DNA of 64,000 nt, taken from assembly GCF_041381155.1 (NCBI RefSeq), contig NC_091143.1:22843695-22907694 (forward strand), in the 5' to 3' direction. A model generated the notes under the pieces. The model did not search any database and was not told the DNA's origin. It saw nothing but the letters and a program-made list of their open reading frames with translations. This document shows positions 35,601-50,900 of the stretch, in pieces; positions within the stretch are counted from its first letter, which is position 1; the number at the start of each line of letters is the position of its first letter. The position numbers and the translations under genes are program-made. This stretch comes from Argopecten irradians (lineage: Eukaryota > Mollusca > Bivalvia > Pectinida > Pectinidae).

Positions 35601-38570
35601 CAATCAATGGTCGCTTTTTCAGTTTCCTCTGTATCAATAACTGAAGCATGCCATCTTCGATGAGGTCCATTTCCCATAGACGTTCAAGTTTTGTGACGAT
35701 AAGTATGCCATTTCCTGTAAATGCATCACAATGTGTGTCACTTAGAAACATTATAGATTGGTTTCCGCGTATTTGCACTTCATTTTTAATCTCAACAAAC
35801 TTAATTCATTGATATTTTTGTATTGTTTCGTTGTTTAAGTGAATTAATCAGATATAATGAATAAGTTATTCTCATTTTCAGAATGTTTTCATCAAAAACA
35901 TAATAATATAATGATAAAGTCTTATTAGACTCGTCTAACTTTTAGTCAAGTATACATAAAAATGCTCAGTATATACAATTAAATATAATGAATACAGAAT
36001 AATGATATCAATAATGAATGATTAATACTTCCATCAACCAACCGATCTAGGACAATACAGAAATATGGTGAAAGGAACGAAAATTGAGCGCAAATACACG
36101 AGAAGCCATCATAAACATGCTTCAAAGCTGACCAGTAAGTCATAAATACCTCCATACGTGTATTGTCTTGACTTGTGAAATAACCTGTGCATTATCGGAT
36201 ATTTTTCTACATAACCTGACATAATCAGGACAAGGAAGACAAGCCTGACTCATACCTAGCACTGTTTATATGTGTGTTCATGTTCACACCAATTACGACC
36301 ATCATGTAACAATAATACACTACAACACTGTGATGTCATCATTTATTGTGTGTTACATCATAGTGTACAGGTAAATGTGTGATATGGTAGCTTACGACAC
36401 TCATCTACCGAAACGAGCGTAAACATATTCATATTATAGGGGCAATATCACGGAGCTGTCTGTTTATGTTGATATGATTTCCCATTCTTTTTGCACGTAT
36501 GATATGCGAGATATGAAACATACATAGTTTGAAATTAATTTGCCAAGAGAAAATATAAATGAAAAAAAATGTAGATGTGTACGAAAAAGTAAAATGTCTC
36601 ATCTTCCAAATCTACCTTCAGACTGTTTTTATGATATTTTTTATCATTTCAATGTGAAATTAAACATCATATCACCAAACTGCTATATAAAAAATAACAT
36701 CATATCACCAAAACTCTATATATAGGTGTTGGATCTGACAGCGGGAAGTCCGTTGACCCTGATAACACACTGTACGTACACACCTATCCTGCCGAGGTAA
36801 TTAACTTACCTGGCCTATTTTATGATACACCTGTCCAAAATTAGATTGGTCAGAGAAAAAGACCGGGCCAAGTGACACTTTTTATGTTTTCTGCCAATCA
36901 AAGTCCAGTCTCATTACGGCCGATCACGACCATTATATTAGTCAGCACTTAGGCTTTGTTTTATACAACGCTGCTTTGTCTTCTTCATAAACACAAAGTC
37001 CGTGTCGTTTGTCTGTTTGCTCTATATTCAAAGTAACCATTAGGCATAGCTGATTGTTTTTCACAAACACCAAGAACATTAGATAGTCCGTAGAAAAAAT
37101 GTCGGGTCTAACATAGCTAAGCATACCTAATTGTATAAGTAAATATAACCAACGATAGTGAATGTCCATTATTGCTAACTTTCGAACATAACACCATTAC
37201 AAGTTCGGTTGAATAACCAATAATGTGTCCCGCTTTAGCAATTGGCCTTCAAGTGTGTGTATGTGTCTATTTTTTTAAATTTATACACATGCGATGGTCA
37301 CATCAAAACAACATTTAGCAATTTATGATCGCTTACATCTACGTTTGTGGCATTTTAAAAAAGAATTGCGAACGACTCTGATAGTAAGGTCAACCAGATA
37401 TGCATTTATTTCTGACGTTGTTTTACAAAAACAATATTATTATACTTATGATAATGAAAACATACAGAAAGTATAAATTCGTCTTCATTGTTGTAATCGG
37501 AGTTGGCATTGGTAGCCATTTGTTACATAACATATAAAGGCTATCAGGAACGTGAGCTAATGACGGAGAGCGGCCATTAAAACATCAAAGTGTGTGACGT
37601 CAACAACTAGGAACAAGTATACACGCTCGGAGTGATGACGTAGTTCACAGCTTCAAGGTCACGATTACTTCTAATCCACACAGCATATAAAACTTCCCAA
37701 TGACCCTAAGTTATAATCAAATGTAAAATGTTTTAAATACGTTTTATCTTATAATGTTTTACAGGATGTACATGTATTTTGATAAGATTAGTTCATTAGC
37801 CTTCATATTACATTTGTAAAAGAATAATACAACGTTTCAAATCATTCATAAGTGTTTGTTACTTACGGTAAATATTGCAGGGATATGAAGTTGATATTTT
37901 CTTTAAGATCAGACTCTCGGGAGAAATAGATCGTCACTATCCAAGTTGTTTTGTCACGGTATGTCGTGGCATAAATGTCTTCTAGAGGTGTCAATGAAAT
38001 TAAAAACAAAAAGATTACACAACATGCAAGGTTAAGGAAACCTTAAACGTCATATCTTTTGGTTTGATCTCCGTTTGATTTGTTCAACACGACTACAACG
38101 TCTAAAATTAATATTATCAATGCAAAAACTTTTGACAATTAACCCCATGTACAGTGCACTTCGCCCTCAAACATTATCTAATAACGTGAATGTCACCTGG
38201 CATATTCCATTAGTGTCATTCATTGATAAATGCAAATAAGAAAAACAAATAACTAGGTGAAGTATACTGCTGGTTGTTTTCAACACTTTTTTAAACGATA
38301 TGAAAAATTAGGCACCAGATGAAAGCATAAAGGAACTGTCTCCGTGTACATTTCATTAAAGGCAGTATTTATCATGCACGGTGTTATAAACAATGCATAT
38401 AAATACAAATACATTAACCTAATGTGGTTCATGATTTATTAAATCGCTACATATAGCTATTAAATAATTAAGGTTAACTAGTAATTAAAATCATTATACC
38501 TCTGACCTTGTAACTCTGTATGTAAGAGACCCTAGTTGACCTCCTGCGACTTTTTACGACATCGCGGAAC
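32668..38570. other. Intergenic stretch, no supported gene
   Basis: Short coding-like patches (33273-33309 plus, 35590-35778 minus, 36727-36798 plus) have splice-like borders but no recognisable protein and were not called. A TATA-like word (GGGTATAAAAAGCC) lies near 35193 on the plus strand with no convincing gene after it. Further 5' exons of the ankyrin gene could lie here unseen. Confidence 0.4.
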
Positions 38571-38576
38571 ATCACT

Positions 38577-38585
38577 TATATATAA
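38577..38585 (+). promoter_or_regulatory. TATA box of the LPMO gene
   Basis: TATATATAA lies about 170 bp upstream of the start codon at 38756. It would place transcription start near 38610, after which the ATG at 38756 is the first ATG. Motif, spacing and first-ATG rule agree. Confidence 0.6.
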
Positions 38586-38755
38586 CGGCGCTGTGCTCTG
38601 TGACAGTTGTACGCCTGGAAGCTTGCGGGAACACATCCACTCAACGCACTGACTAAGATAACGACAACTCGTCAAATCGGGACTTTCTGGAATTTCTTAA
38701 AACAAAATTATTTTGGAATTTTACATTTGATTTTAAGTAGTCCGCTATTCCCGAC

Positions 38756-38923
38756 ATGGAGAGATTATGGTGTTTTATGGTGTTGGTTCTGTACTGTTGG
38801 TTACCCACTGGTCACGGCCATGGTAGACTCATAGAACCACCGATGAGATCGTCAGCTTGGAGATATGGCTTCCCAACTCCAAAAAATTACAATGACAACG
38901 AACTCAACTGTGGAGGATTCCCG
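38756..38923 (+). CDS. LPMO exon 1: signal peptide and His1 segment
   Basis: 56 codons from the first ATG after the TATA box to TTCCCG-GTAAGT, phase 0. It encodes the hydrophobic signal (MERLWCFMVLVLYCWLPTGHG), the copper-binding N-terminal His22 and the NCGGFP motif that exon 2 continues. Confidence 0.92.
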
Positions 38924-41900
38924 GTAAGTGTGGGGTCGGAGGATCAAATGGTTTAGAGGGAGGCTATACCAACAGGTTGGTCAGATTGGAAAATACTATA
39001 GCCATTTCATTTTTGAATCTAAGGTCTTTCAAAATTAATAATTTCTATTGTATGGGTTGGTAATGGTGAAAGACTCTATAGTTATTTCATTATTGTATTT
39101 AAAGTTTTTTTTCGAAATAAGTGTTTTCTGTTGTATAGAAAGACATAGTATGTGTTTCTTAACTTTCAGGTGAGATGTCCTTTTTGTTACGTTTTACCAC
39201 AAATGGGTGCATTCGAATAGGACGTAAACCATAAAGAAACATTCCTTCATTTGAACAACATGGACGGCTTTCAAATTTTAACATAAAAGGGTTACTAGAA
39301 AGTTTTATTAATCGTGTTGTAAAACCCTATAGTGATACAATTGATAAAAAAGTGATAGGAATAGATGTGGCTTGTGCAGTAAATAGTATGTTCGATTTCA
39401 ATGAAAAGATTTTACTAGAAGAACTTTGTGTTAATCTGACTCCGGTGTCCCGAAACAAAAGTGTAGTAGACCTAAGTCAAAACTTCCTCTTCTTTATAAC
39501 GTATACGAAAACTTTAGACTTCAGTTTTTTTTTATTTACTTTGTTATTTAATTTGTTTCGAAAAACCGGGGCCTGAACGCATAATAAGGTACCAAACATT
39601 TGCGCGGATGATAAAAAAAATAAATTTCCCATTTAGTATCATTTCGACATCTTTAAGCCGTTATAAGTACCTTCTCTAGTTCTAGAGTTGTAACATTAGT
39701 ATAATGTATCACACTAATGATACGATTGATATTTTCTTTTAAAATTAAGCTGTACAAACAAGTGTAAAAGACAATGTTATTATCCACCATCTTTAACGTG
39801 TTAACACTTTAAAAGTTGACAGGTTCTGTGTTTCTGTGATGCCTTAATTAGGCTTATTTATAATCCGTAAAACAATAAGACAAGGAACATTTGTCACCGG
39901 CACATTCGCTCATCACTTTCTGCTTTTATCTGGTATAAAAATACCGTAGAACACGTCGAGCATTGTATTTTTTCCTAATTCAAATATTTTTTTTCATTGT
40001 TGTTGTAAGTTGTAATTTCTACAGTTATAAATGCGACTGATTCGTTAAAATGACAGTGCTCTTTGACATTGGTATTTGTTTACTGCAAACCATTATATTT
40101 TCGCGCTATTTCACGAGGTAGTTTCTAACGCGACGTGAAATGTTCCGCGAATACTTGTATAAATACTTGTATGAATACGTGTATAGATACTGTATAAATA
40201 CTTGTATGAATACTTGTATAAATACTTGCATGAATACGTGTATAAATGTTTGTATAAATACTTGTATACGTGTAAATACTTGTACAAATACATGTACTTG
40301 TATTAATACTTGTATGAATACTTGTATAAATACTCGTACAAATACTTGTACAAATGCTTGTACATATACTTGTACAAATATTTTTACATGTTTTGTTTGT
40401 ACGTGTATGGTAGTCAGTGAGAGGCCTTAATCGATAATATGTATCTTCGCGAATCTGTTAGAAATAATGAAGACGAGACATATTGAACATGTATTCCGTT
40501 TTTGCGTATTTTAGAGTTATCTCCCTTGTGGATAGTTATCCACTGTAATGCATGATGTTGTGAGCGAAAATCACGTTGGTTTCTCTGAAATGTGTGACGT
40601 TACCCTAGCAAACACATGACGTCACAATCAATACCTACCCAAAAGGACAGATAACTCTGTAATATGTAAATATGGATTACTTATTACACGGAAATAATGT
40701 GTAATACACATAATACGGTGTCCAATGTAAGGATACATTTGTATTGATGTTGGGCTCTAGTCCTGTTGGTATAACAGTACATGGCACTAATGGCTGTTTG
40801 TTAGTGACTGATTAAGGTCAAAATGATAAAGATTAATGAAAAGGAAATATTGTCTAAGGACAAAAATATTTCCCCAACGTCTGTTGAAAGACTTTGTTGC
40901 CTAAGAAACAGCTATAACATTTTAAATGTCGCATTGTGATTGTTAAATAAACGAAGACATTACTTATTTGATAGGGAAGTTGGTACAAATTTTGTTGTAA
41001 AATAAATCAGTCGTTAACGTGGCTTTGATTTCATTTATGTTGTTTACACCAACAGTAACATTCAATATCACTGTCTTTATAAACTGTAAAATCCTAACTT
41101 CGGTTCTACAAAAAGTACGGTGTCATCCTTAAACTCTTACTACTATGTTTCTATAATTAACCTAGATCAGATAACGCTCATTCTTCTGGAGTACATGTAA
41201 ATGGTTCTGCGTTTTATTTTCTTCTTGTACTTTTCTGGTATCGGAAAACTGTATCTAATTAATGTGCTGTACAGAATTGCATTATTGTTTCGTTAACATA
41301 TAATTAACTTTTCTCGTTTCCCCTTTTTATCATTATCTTATCATTTGCTATATTCAAGTGCAAAAGAATGAATGCTAAGCATGTCATTAATACTAAGTAA
41401 TGATGTGCCTGCTTGAAGATACTAAATTTCTCTGCGGTCTACATTTATTTTGACAATCCTAAAAGTTCATTTTCAATTTGCATACTTGTTTCATAAGATT
41501 ATCATTATAATCTCATTTTTCTCGTAATCTCGCTCATATTATTGTCTTATTCTGGATGCAATAGAATGAATGCTAACTATGACATTATTACAGGGCGATA
41601 ACATGATGATACTTCATATACAGGATGAGGATACTTAACTTCACCGCATTTTACATCTATCCTGACAGTTTGGTCATTTTAGACGTTCTTTTGGCCCAGT
41701 TTGGCGTCTATTGGTTGCAAACGTGCAGAATAAATGTTCCAAATAGGCGAGAAACCTATACAATGTAATAGTACAGGGTGAAATGACGTCGTTTTTATGT
41801 CGTTGGCCGTCACTCTAGTGCTATATATCGTGGTACAGCGCGGCTAGTCTGACACTTCATTAAAAGTTTAATTACTGTACATTAACATACATTATTACTT

Positions 41901-44900
41901 TTCCAGTTTTAGACACGTGGTTTTAACCTTAATGGCAATTAAACAATAAACAATTTTATATTTACGTGTTTTCTCTGTTTCTGGTAAACGTTACATAAAA
42001 TTGCAAGTAAAATGAGGATTTGTCAAGCAATAATTGATCGTCACTGAAAATCAGTCTTGAAAGAAAGTCTTACTAATAGTGAGAAATAATAATTAAGATA
42101 AAAAGGAAATAGGTGATAGTGGGGGAAATGCAAAATGGTACAAATCGAAAGAGGCAAGTAAAAATAATGTTGATGTCACAACACTTTAAAATGGCAAAAT
42201 GTTCTCTTAATGAATGCAAAAACGAGGAAAGAAAAAAAACCTAGTTCTTTTTATTGAAATAGACATTTTATGCAAAAAAAATTCTATCCACTTAAAACAC
42301 TAATTATTGTCAGACGATAAAAGAGATAGTGTTGGTCGTAGCTACAGATATCACCTTCTGACTGATTTGAAAAGTCAGTCAGAAGGGGATATCTTTTCCG
42401 TTGCAACAGTAGCTACAGTTGGTCGTAACTAAAAGTCAGTGTTAAGGGATGCTTTGTTGTTCCTCTTGAAATTAGAAAAAATAATATTTTAGCATAATTC
42501 TATTTTTTTTAAATCTGATGTATGACGATGTAACAATAATGAAACACAACGAGTTAATGCAGATTTTGCGGCAATTTGATAAAAATAATCTGTTCATAGC
42601 TTCGCTTACAAACACCTACATGTACGCCTCAGGCAATGAAGGTATCAGACAAGTAATGATCAGATGTTTTAATCAGAATGTTATCGATGTACGTAGCTGA
42701 AATCCATGTTGCTAGAAAACCGCTGAGAATTACATTGTGCAACGTAATTTAATATTTCCTGGAAAATTATACAGGAAACGATTTACATATGTTTTCAAAA
42801 ACACAAAAGAATAGTTTATATGGCGTTTAAGTAATGTTAAAAAAGAAATACATGTAATTGAAGGAAATTACATAATGTTTTTATCGTTTATCGTTTATCT
42901 CCCCTAGTCGATGTCGGCGAAGTCGCTACACACGACTGAGAGTGTTTACGTTCGCTCTGTTTCCTGTCTTCGCTCTACAAACGGTGGTTAGCTATAACTA
43001 ATGTCCCGAGGAACGACTATTAGTGCTTGTTGCGTGAAGTGACGTCCCATGTTTGGTATGTTATCTGTTAGGAATGGAACATTAACCTATCTCATTCCCA
43101 TATACTGTATTACGTTACAGGCGTTTATTCAATAAAAATAAATCAGCGGGATAAAATCCTTTGTTGATAAATTTACAAAGTACAGAATTGAATGAAACAG
43201 AATATGTTTTCTCATTAATTTTTTGCTACAATAGCAGATTTTAAAAAAAGTTGAACATCAACATTTTCATACTGGCTGTGTTGTGCCTATTACACCTGGG
43301 CACTCCTGATCTTAATATTATGTTAGATAATTGTGGTTAGGCTTTAGTCGTCTCGAAATAATTTTATGATAGTTACAAGGACAAAACAGACAGTATAGTA
43401 AAATAGCAAGGTGTTTGATACCTTGTGTTTATTGTATAGCTTTTAACATAAGCTTCTAAACTGGAAATGGATCCTGTTTCAGCATAATGACCAGCTTTTC
43501 TTTTCTAATTGCTGAATTATCCTTATGCGAAAAGAAGTTCCTCATGGATATCATCGAGTGTTGATTTATTCGATGTCCGAAATAATAAAAAAGAAGTATA
43601 AAGCATTTCTTCCTCTGCACTTTGGGGCCTTTAAATAAGTCATCATCTACATTTTTTACAGCACATGCTCTTTTATTTCTACGTTTTTCTTCGCTTTGTC
43701 TTCGCCTTATTATTTTTCTGTGATACCTCCAAACTTTTACCTTTTATTTGGGTGTATCCATGGCAACGCTTCATTAAGCTGCCTCTGATTTATCTTTGAC
43801 CGAAGACAAACAACGAACCGTTTTTCATATGCCGAGTGTCAAATCGGTATCAAGTAGAGTGTCGAAGAAATGCCCATATAATAAAAGGAGGGAAATATCT
43901 TTACTGCAGAAATAGTTACAAAAACACCAATTCCCATCATGTTCCTATTTATACGTAGAAGACACAAAACCACGGACACTTTCAGGACAATGCCACACAT
44001 TTCGACTGACATGACCTCGTAATTGCTGGTTTTTCCCTCGCTCCCCGATCTGGTCCAGTACAGACATACTACCATTACGTCAATAAATGGTCAGGTTTTT
44101 ATACTGTACCCATGGAACTGATGTTTGGACGACGGCATGACGCAGTGTGCACTGTAAACCACAAGTCATTCTTACGAGCGTGGGTCATACCACGTCGTGT
44201 CGCATAAGGAAATAGACAGATTCCAAAGAAATGTCGGCCATTATTCGGTCCAGTACTTTTTATGAACTTTTGGTAATTTTTTACAGTCATCAGTTAGTAG
44301 CTTTTGTGTAATCATGATAATAAGAACATTCCTGTATATTTAAAGGTGAGAGAGTAGGGATGTTACAAAAAAGAATAAATACTTAGATGATGCATTATAA
44401 CTAGGTAAAGATATAATGGGGCTGGTACATCAGGTTTTCTATAATATTTATAAAGTTTTCATAAATTGATGCAAAATCATTCATTTGATATGGAAGAATG
44501 TTGTAAGACTTTTGTATCTACCGGTATATATCAGATATATTCATATATCGCTTTATTAATGATATATCATGACGTAAAGAAAACACATATCCATTGTCAT
44601 GGAAAAGAAAACGTATGAAATACTGAACGCCTTGTATTGTTCAGTAAATATTGACTTGAGGAAACTAAATCAAATATATAATTTATCATAAAATAATTGA
44701 TATATCAACGCATTAATGAGATAAAACCTTATTACTAACTGTAACAAAGCTATCACGAAATTGTCTCGTTTGATGCACAGTTATTAAATAGATTCAGTGA
44801 TAATTTATAATTAATTAATGTGTCGTTTAATCAAATACATCAATGCATAATTGGAAGTGATTTTATGTAATAATTAATCGCATTCCGATAGACAGAACAA

Positions 44901-47900
44901 TAGAGTCTCACAAAGCATTGTTTTTTTTAAGAACAATCGTGTGACGACACATTGAGCTGGCATTAGTCATTTCGGGATTATTTTGTGTGATGATAAAAAC
45001 TTAATAACTGTTGGCATCGTTACGATGTTTCACGTCACAGATCAGACGATTGATTGAGTAGCTATAGGGTACTCATCGCTCCGTCACGGGTCTGGTCACG
45101 GTGACATGGCCACGTCATTAGGAATTAGTCTGTCTTTGTCTCGGATTGATTATAGAGTAATCAGGTCAATAATTTATACCAGTCGGTTAATAAAAAAGTC
45201 AATATCCAGAATCACTTATTGATGTTATTATTATAAATTACCTCCCCGGATTTCTTTTCTATTTTCCCTCATAATTTACCGGTAATACAATGATAAACTA
45301 TTATTAAGATCATATTCAAATAAATTCATTAGCTTGTGGAGTCATGCAAATTTATCGGGGCAATATTTGACAAAAAAAATATACATAATCATGCTCTAGT
45401 CATTTGTTTTCAATAAGGGACCACTTCCTCATAGGACATTTTGTGCCCCGAGACATCGCCAAAATAAAAGCGTTGTAGATAAAATACATTATGCTGAATT
45501 TTTAATGTATTTACATAAATGATAATATGATACGCTGTATATTTTTGTCAAAAAGTTATTTTCCATACTTTAATTGTTTTAGACTTTTACTATGGCAGGT
45601 TAAAATTACCTTTTTATGACAACTAAAATAGTATCCCCCGCTTCAAAAAAAGAAGTTATTTTGGAATACGTTGCGTTTACCAGTTCACATAGATTTTATT
45701 CATATATATCGATTTTTTACTTTGGAAATAAATCTTTATTTGCTTAACACTTTTTTTAATGTTAATTCATTAATAAATAAAAGTAATTAAAAACAAATAT
45801 TTTAGAATATTCTGGCCAACCAGAAAGTTTCCTGTCTTTTTTAAACGCAACTTCAACTGGTTATTCATTGTGAATTTACAAAATAGTAAGGTATGACAAT
45901 CTAATGATTAATAACTAGGAAATCCATCTTTGCTTTGAAAGGCGTGTCTCCATGAAAAAATGTTTTGCTTTCAAAATATCAAACTAATATATCCATAAAA
46001 TAATATATCGTGTTAACGGAACACCCGACACTCACGTAATGTCAGTGACCAGTCGAGACTGATCAATCTGTAAAAAACATTGTGAGCACCTTTCTATTGG
46101 TCATTGTAACGTAGGAGGCACTACATTACATAACTGACATGTTTTTAATAATAATACGCCCATATTATCATGACACATTAAATTTAAGCTGTATTAATAT
46201 GTCATACGAACTTAAATAATTCTCCAGTGATATATCGAAAAAGGTCATACCTTTCAAAATCAATTAATGTTATTGGTCACAAATGGTCAGTGGGTAATAA
46301 ATTAATATCAATCTGGGAGGACATGCTTTTGTTTAATTAAATTTTGCCTCGCTCTAAAATATTGTGTACAGACACCATGACAGATTGTTTAAGGGGAAAA
46401 TTTACCTTTTATGAAATGTACAATGGCAATATTTCAAAACTTTTCCTTTGAATTTTGGAAACGAGCGTCACTTATATGAGCCTGGAAATTTGCATTGAGT
46501 ATTAACAATAGTTTAAAACATACAAACGCAACATTATTTCATAAGGTGTGAGTTTATTAATGAAAACAGGATATGAGAAGCAATAAATACAAAATGTAAA
46601 ATTATATAATCTTTCGTTATAGTACTTTTATGGCTGTTCCTGCCGCAAAATAGTTTAGCTGTCAAGCAGACGGCAGTCTAGGACGGATCTTCCGTTTGTT
46701 CTATGGTATTTCCCGTGATTAGCAAACTCTGCTTCAAAGAACACAGAATTTCAGAATGACATTTTGCTTTTCATTTCAAACCATATTAAATGTAAATATG
46801 ATATTCAGTATATCGCTTAAAACATGCACGAGGATATTTTAAGCTATAAGCAAACATATGTTGGGGTTAAATAATCGATCAAAAATGTTTTGTTTGCATG
46901 TGTATCATATCTATATGTCACTATAGAAAATGACATCAGACACACATGTAAACCATCATAAAGAGACAAGCTATCAGCTATTCTCATGCTCGAATATTCA
47001 CTTTAAGATTTGACAAAACAAAAATAGTTGCAGAAAGGTAAACAAATGTTTTCTATCACCTTACAGGGGTTTAATTAGGAGTACAGGTATATGTATATGT
47101 ATGTACAGGTGACAGGGTCCTCAGCTGTAGTAGAATGAATTCACTGCATAGTCGACATCAACTACAGTTATAAATCAATCACATGTATAACCCAATAGAC
47201 GGGTTACCAATCACAATTAATATGTTAAACATTCTTTTGTGTATTGCCTCATTAATGTCATCACTTTAATTAACACACATACACCTTGTCAGCTACCTAT
47301 ATAAATATCAACAAAGGGCGACCTATACACAATAATTATCACCCGCACATATCAAACACCATACATGGAGAATGACAACCTTAATACAAAATTATTAAAA
47401 CAATTCTAAATCGTTTACGTTATGAATCTGCACTAATTTTGTTAGCACTTTTTAAATACACTTTTTAATATTTTTTCTAACCCCAAATAATCGTTGCATT
47501 ACTCTGTGTTTTCTTCTATTTCAAATCGGTGAAAACAACCTTCCGAGCCTTTCTGCTAATGTACAATGTACCTAAGACCTTGATGCCTGATGTAGCAGGC
47601 CCAAGTGTCACGGATATTCATAATAACTCTAGATTATCCACATACGATCATTCCAGAAGTTGATAATTAAACTCACGAAACTTTCTTTACATAATTTAAG
47701 GCTTCTTATGGATGATTTTAAAGTTAGGGAATTTCTCTAAGATAAGCAAACTGCGTCATCTTTTTGATACTGTTTGATTATTGCAATTAATGTTTCAGCT
47801 GTTTGTTTACTTTTTCTTAATTTATTTTTTATTCTCTTTAGTCGTCACATAAACTCAATACAATACAAAAGTATTACAAAAAGGCATATCAATTGTACAA

Positions 47901-50900
47901 AATCTGTATGCATTTAAAATGACAATTACATATGACATTCTATGAGAAAAATAGATAAATAAATAGAATCATGCAAAAGTACATATTTAAACAGAGAAAA
48001 GAAGGAGAGTAAAAAACCATTTCCTTTCACATTCCCACAGTTGCTGCATTTAATCCGAAAGTGCTACACATGTTGCAAGTTTTCTGTATTATGTTCTGAA
48101 AGTCTTCCAATATATTTAGATACATATATGTACATTCAGAAATAAATCATTTTTATTGATATGTTGTTCTAACATAAAATGATATTTAAAATCAATCAAT
48201 CAATTATATCATATGATAGTGCATAATTGTTATACTAAAATTGTATTGTATTTATATAGATGTATGTTTAGTAGATTAGGTCATTAATGACATATTGTTT
48301 GATTTTACTAATGTTTACTTCCCAGATATGTACTTTTGAAGATTAATTTTATGATTTATGTCTATTATATTAAGAGACGTTGCTTTTAGCGAATAAGACC
48401 CACTTAGTGAAAACTTATGATTATACAATTAACATAAACGTTTTTAAGTCAGACATATGACATAAAGACACATCATTTATTTACACTCTTTACAGCCAAG
48501 GGAAGAGTAGTTCTAACTGGTGGAGACAACGGCATTAATTAAAATCTTGATTTTGAAAATGCTGATGGCATATTTTCGCATTACACGTAAAATAAGTACT
48601 TTTGTGCAACATCCTGAATCTTACTGAAGCTATTTTTAAACTTTAAGCATATTGCCGATGTCGTGATATTGATGGCGGGCTATTTTGATGGTGGGGTATT
48701 TTGATGTCGTGATTTTGATGGCGGGCTATTTTGATGGCGGGCTATTTTGTACTAGATGACATATTTTTGGTGTTTGATGTACAGTAAAAGTGGCTATCAT
48801 GGAGAAATGACGTACACGGTTGTGTAAATGTCTATATAATTACCTGGTCACTTTATGTAATATCTAGTGCATGTTTACTGATAATTCGTGTCATTTGGCT
48901 CACTCGAATGCTGTTATACACTGGTCTTGTTCTTCACCCGCGCGAATAACACATATTTGATTTGTTTATTGTTTGATTTATTACGGAACCGTATACATGG
49001 TATAATGTCCACGTGACATGTCCATAGTGATCTGGTCTTGCCCACACGAATTATTGAGTAAAGGTGTAATGCTTTGTTCTCTTCTGCATTTGCATACATC
49101 AAAATGGTAAGTTCTATGTCATATAACAATGATAAATGGCGATTGTCAGGTTTGAAGCCTTGTCTTCATTTGCACTTGCATACAGCGAAATGGTTTGTTC
49201 GATTTGCTGTCCCTTATCATGATGATGAATGACGATTATCAAATACAGTTTAGACAATAATATTATATGGTTTTCAATTATAAATTTGTCACGGTAGAAC
49301 AAACCATAACAAATATATGTTCTACAGTTTAACTGGTTATCGAGTTGACAGTTTCCGAAAAGTCCTCGCGATTTCTGGGAACACAATCCACCATGACAGA
49401 ATATGACCTGTGTGACCGTGTCCCCTACTGTTTTGCACTGGCAATATGAACTGCTTTGCTAACGGACAAATACATCTGTTTCAGTCTCTACCCTTCTCAG
49501 TTTTCTTCTCACTTTCTCTCCATTGGCACTCTTGTTGTTTCGTTAAACTTTTTTCAATGCTCAACAGTTCGGGAACAAACGATTGTTTTTGCTTTTGTGA
49601 AGAGGATTTGACCAATAAAGTTAACTGCCGGGTATATTTTGATGTGTGATTGGGGGTAACACTAAAATGTCGGTATTTCTTCATCGCTTTCACAGAAAAA
49701 AACATGGGAACAACTAAAACAAATGTTTAATATGCTGTCTCGACACAGAAGAGATAGTACTTATAGCGTTCCGACAACACAATCAAATTTTCTGTGTCAT
49801 TTCTACACTTAAAAATAGTTCGCGTGACTTTAGTTCGCGTGACTTTAATCTGAAAATCTTTGTCATTTATTGCCCAACACCACTACCTGTGAGATGTTAT
49901 GGAGTTATATAGGGTCCTGTTGGTTACGTTACAATAGTCCGAATGGCGTTACATGTGCTCCAAGTCTATTACGTCCACCGGTTCCCCTGACACCTCTGTA
50001 GTTATATAGGTGTATATAGGTAAAACTTTAGACACCTTCCCGCGTCAGTCTACCTGTGTTTTACACCTGTGATTGATGAGTCCTACTAACAAGGTAATGA
50101 CTCCTGTATGTTCTTACCTGGACAGAATGATGACCAACGAAAAGGAAATAGCCGACATGCTTCCATATTGTGTATAATTATATTTTACCGGTATATATAC
50201 ACCAAGTAACGTGATTATATATAGCTTATACACAGAGTTATGATAAATACTGGCACGAGAACGACGTCATATTCCTCTGGTATTATAACACGGGGTGACA
50301 AATAGGATATGGGTAAAAACACTTACTGTGGTGGCATAATGGACAGTCGGTGTGTGAGTAATGTTGGACTTTTGATCCAGAGATCACAGAGCCAGTAGTT
50401 CTCTATCTTACTACATCATACAGGTGACCAACAATGGTTTATGTTGTCGTATAGGGCAGTGACCACCTAAAATCCAATTAATAAGGAATGCCCTAATTGT
50501 TCTGTCTCCTGTAAATTAGGGTAAAATGAGTTATTGCATTAAGATTTATTGTGTCAGAGAGACCCCACACACGCGTCAAAAACAAATTAGAACAAAACCC
50601 GAAAATGATAAACCAAATAAAAGCGAGATCATAAATCAGTTAACCTTTTTGCCTAATTTGTAATGAATATGTAATCAAAAATTTAGCTTTCAAATTTCAT
50701 TTATTAATAAAACGGTTTTAGCTTTAAACAAATATGAAGGACGGCAATTTGACCCTATTTTCAATAAATAAACACAATTGTCCTTGAGAAATGAGAAAAT
50801 GTTAAATATTTTTTTGACGTCTGGAGGTGCTTTCAACTTAGATTATTACACTATATATGGTTTACATATGTATCTGTCTTGCTGATATTGCAAATAGTTA

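Noticed and set aside
35590-35778. Minus-strand patch GNGILIVTKLERLWEMDLIE preceded by an acceptor-like TTTACAG
   Set aside because: Ends in a stop with no donor or poly(A) signal, no recognisable protein, and no phase link to the ankyrin gene.
36727-36798. Plus-strand exon-like patch (GVGSDSGKSVDPDNTLYV)
   Set aside because: Two frames are open over the same bases, and neither resembles a known protein; splice sites alone are not enough.
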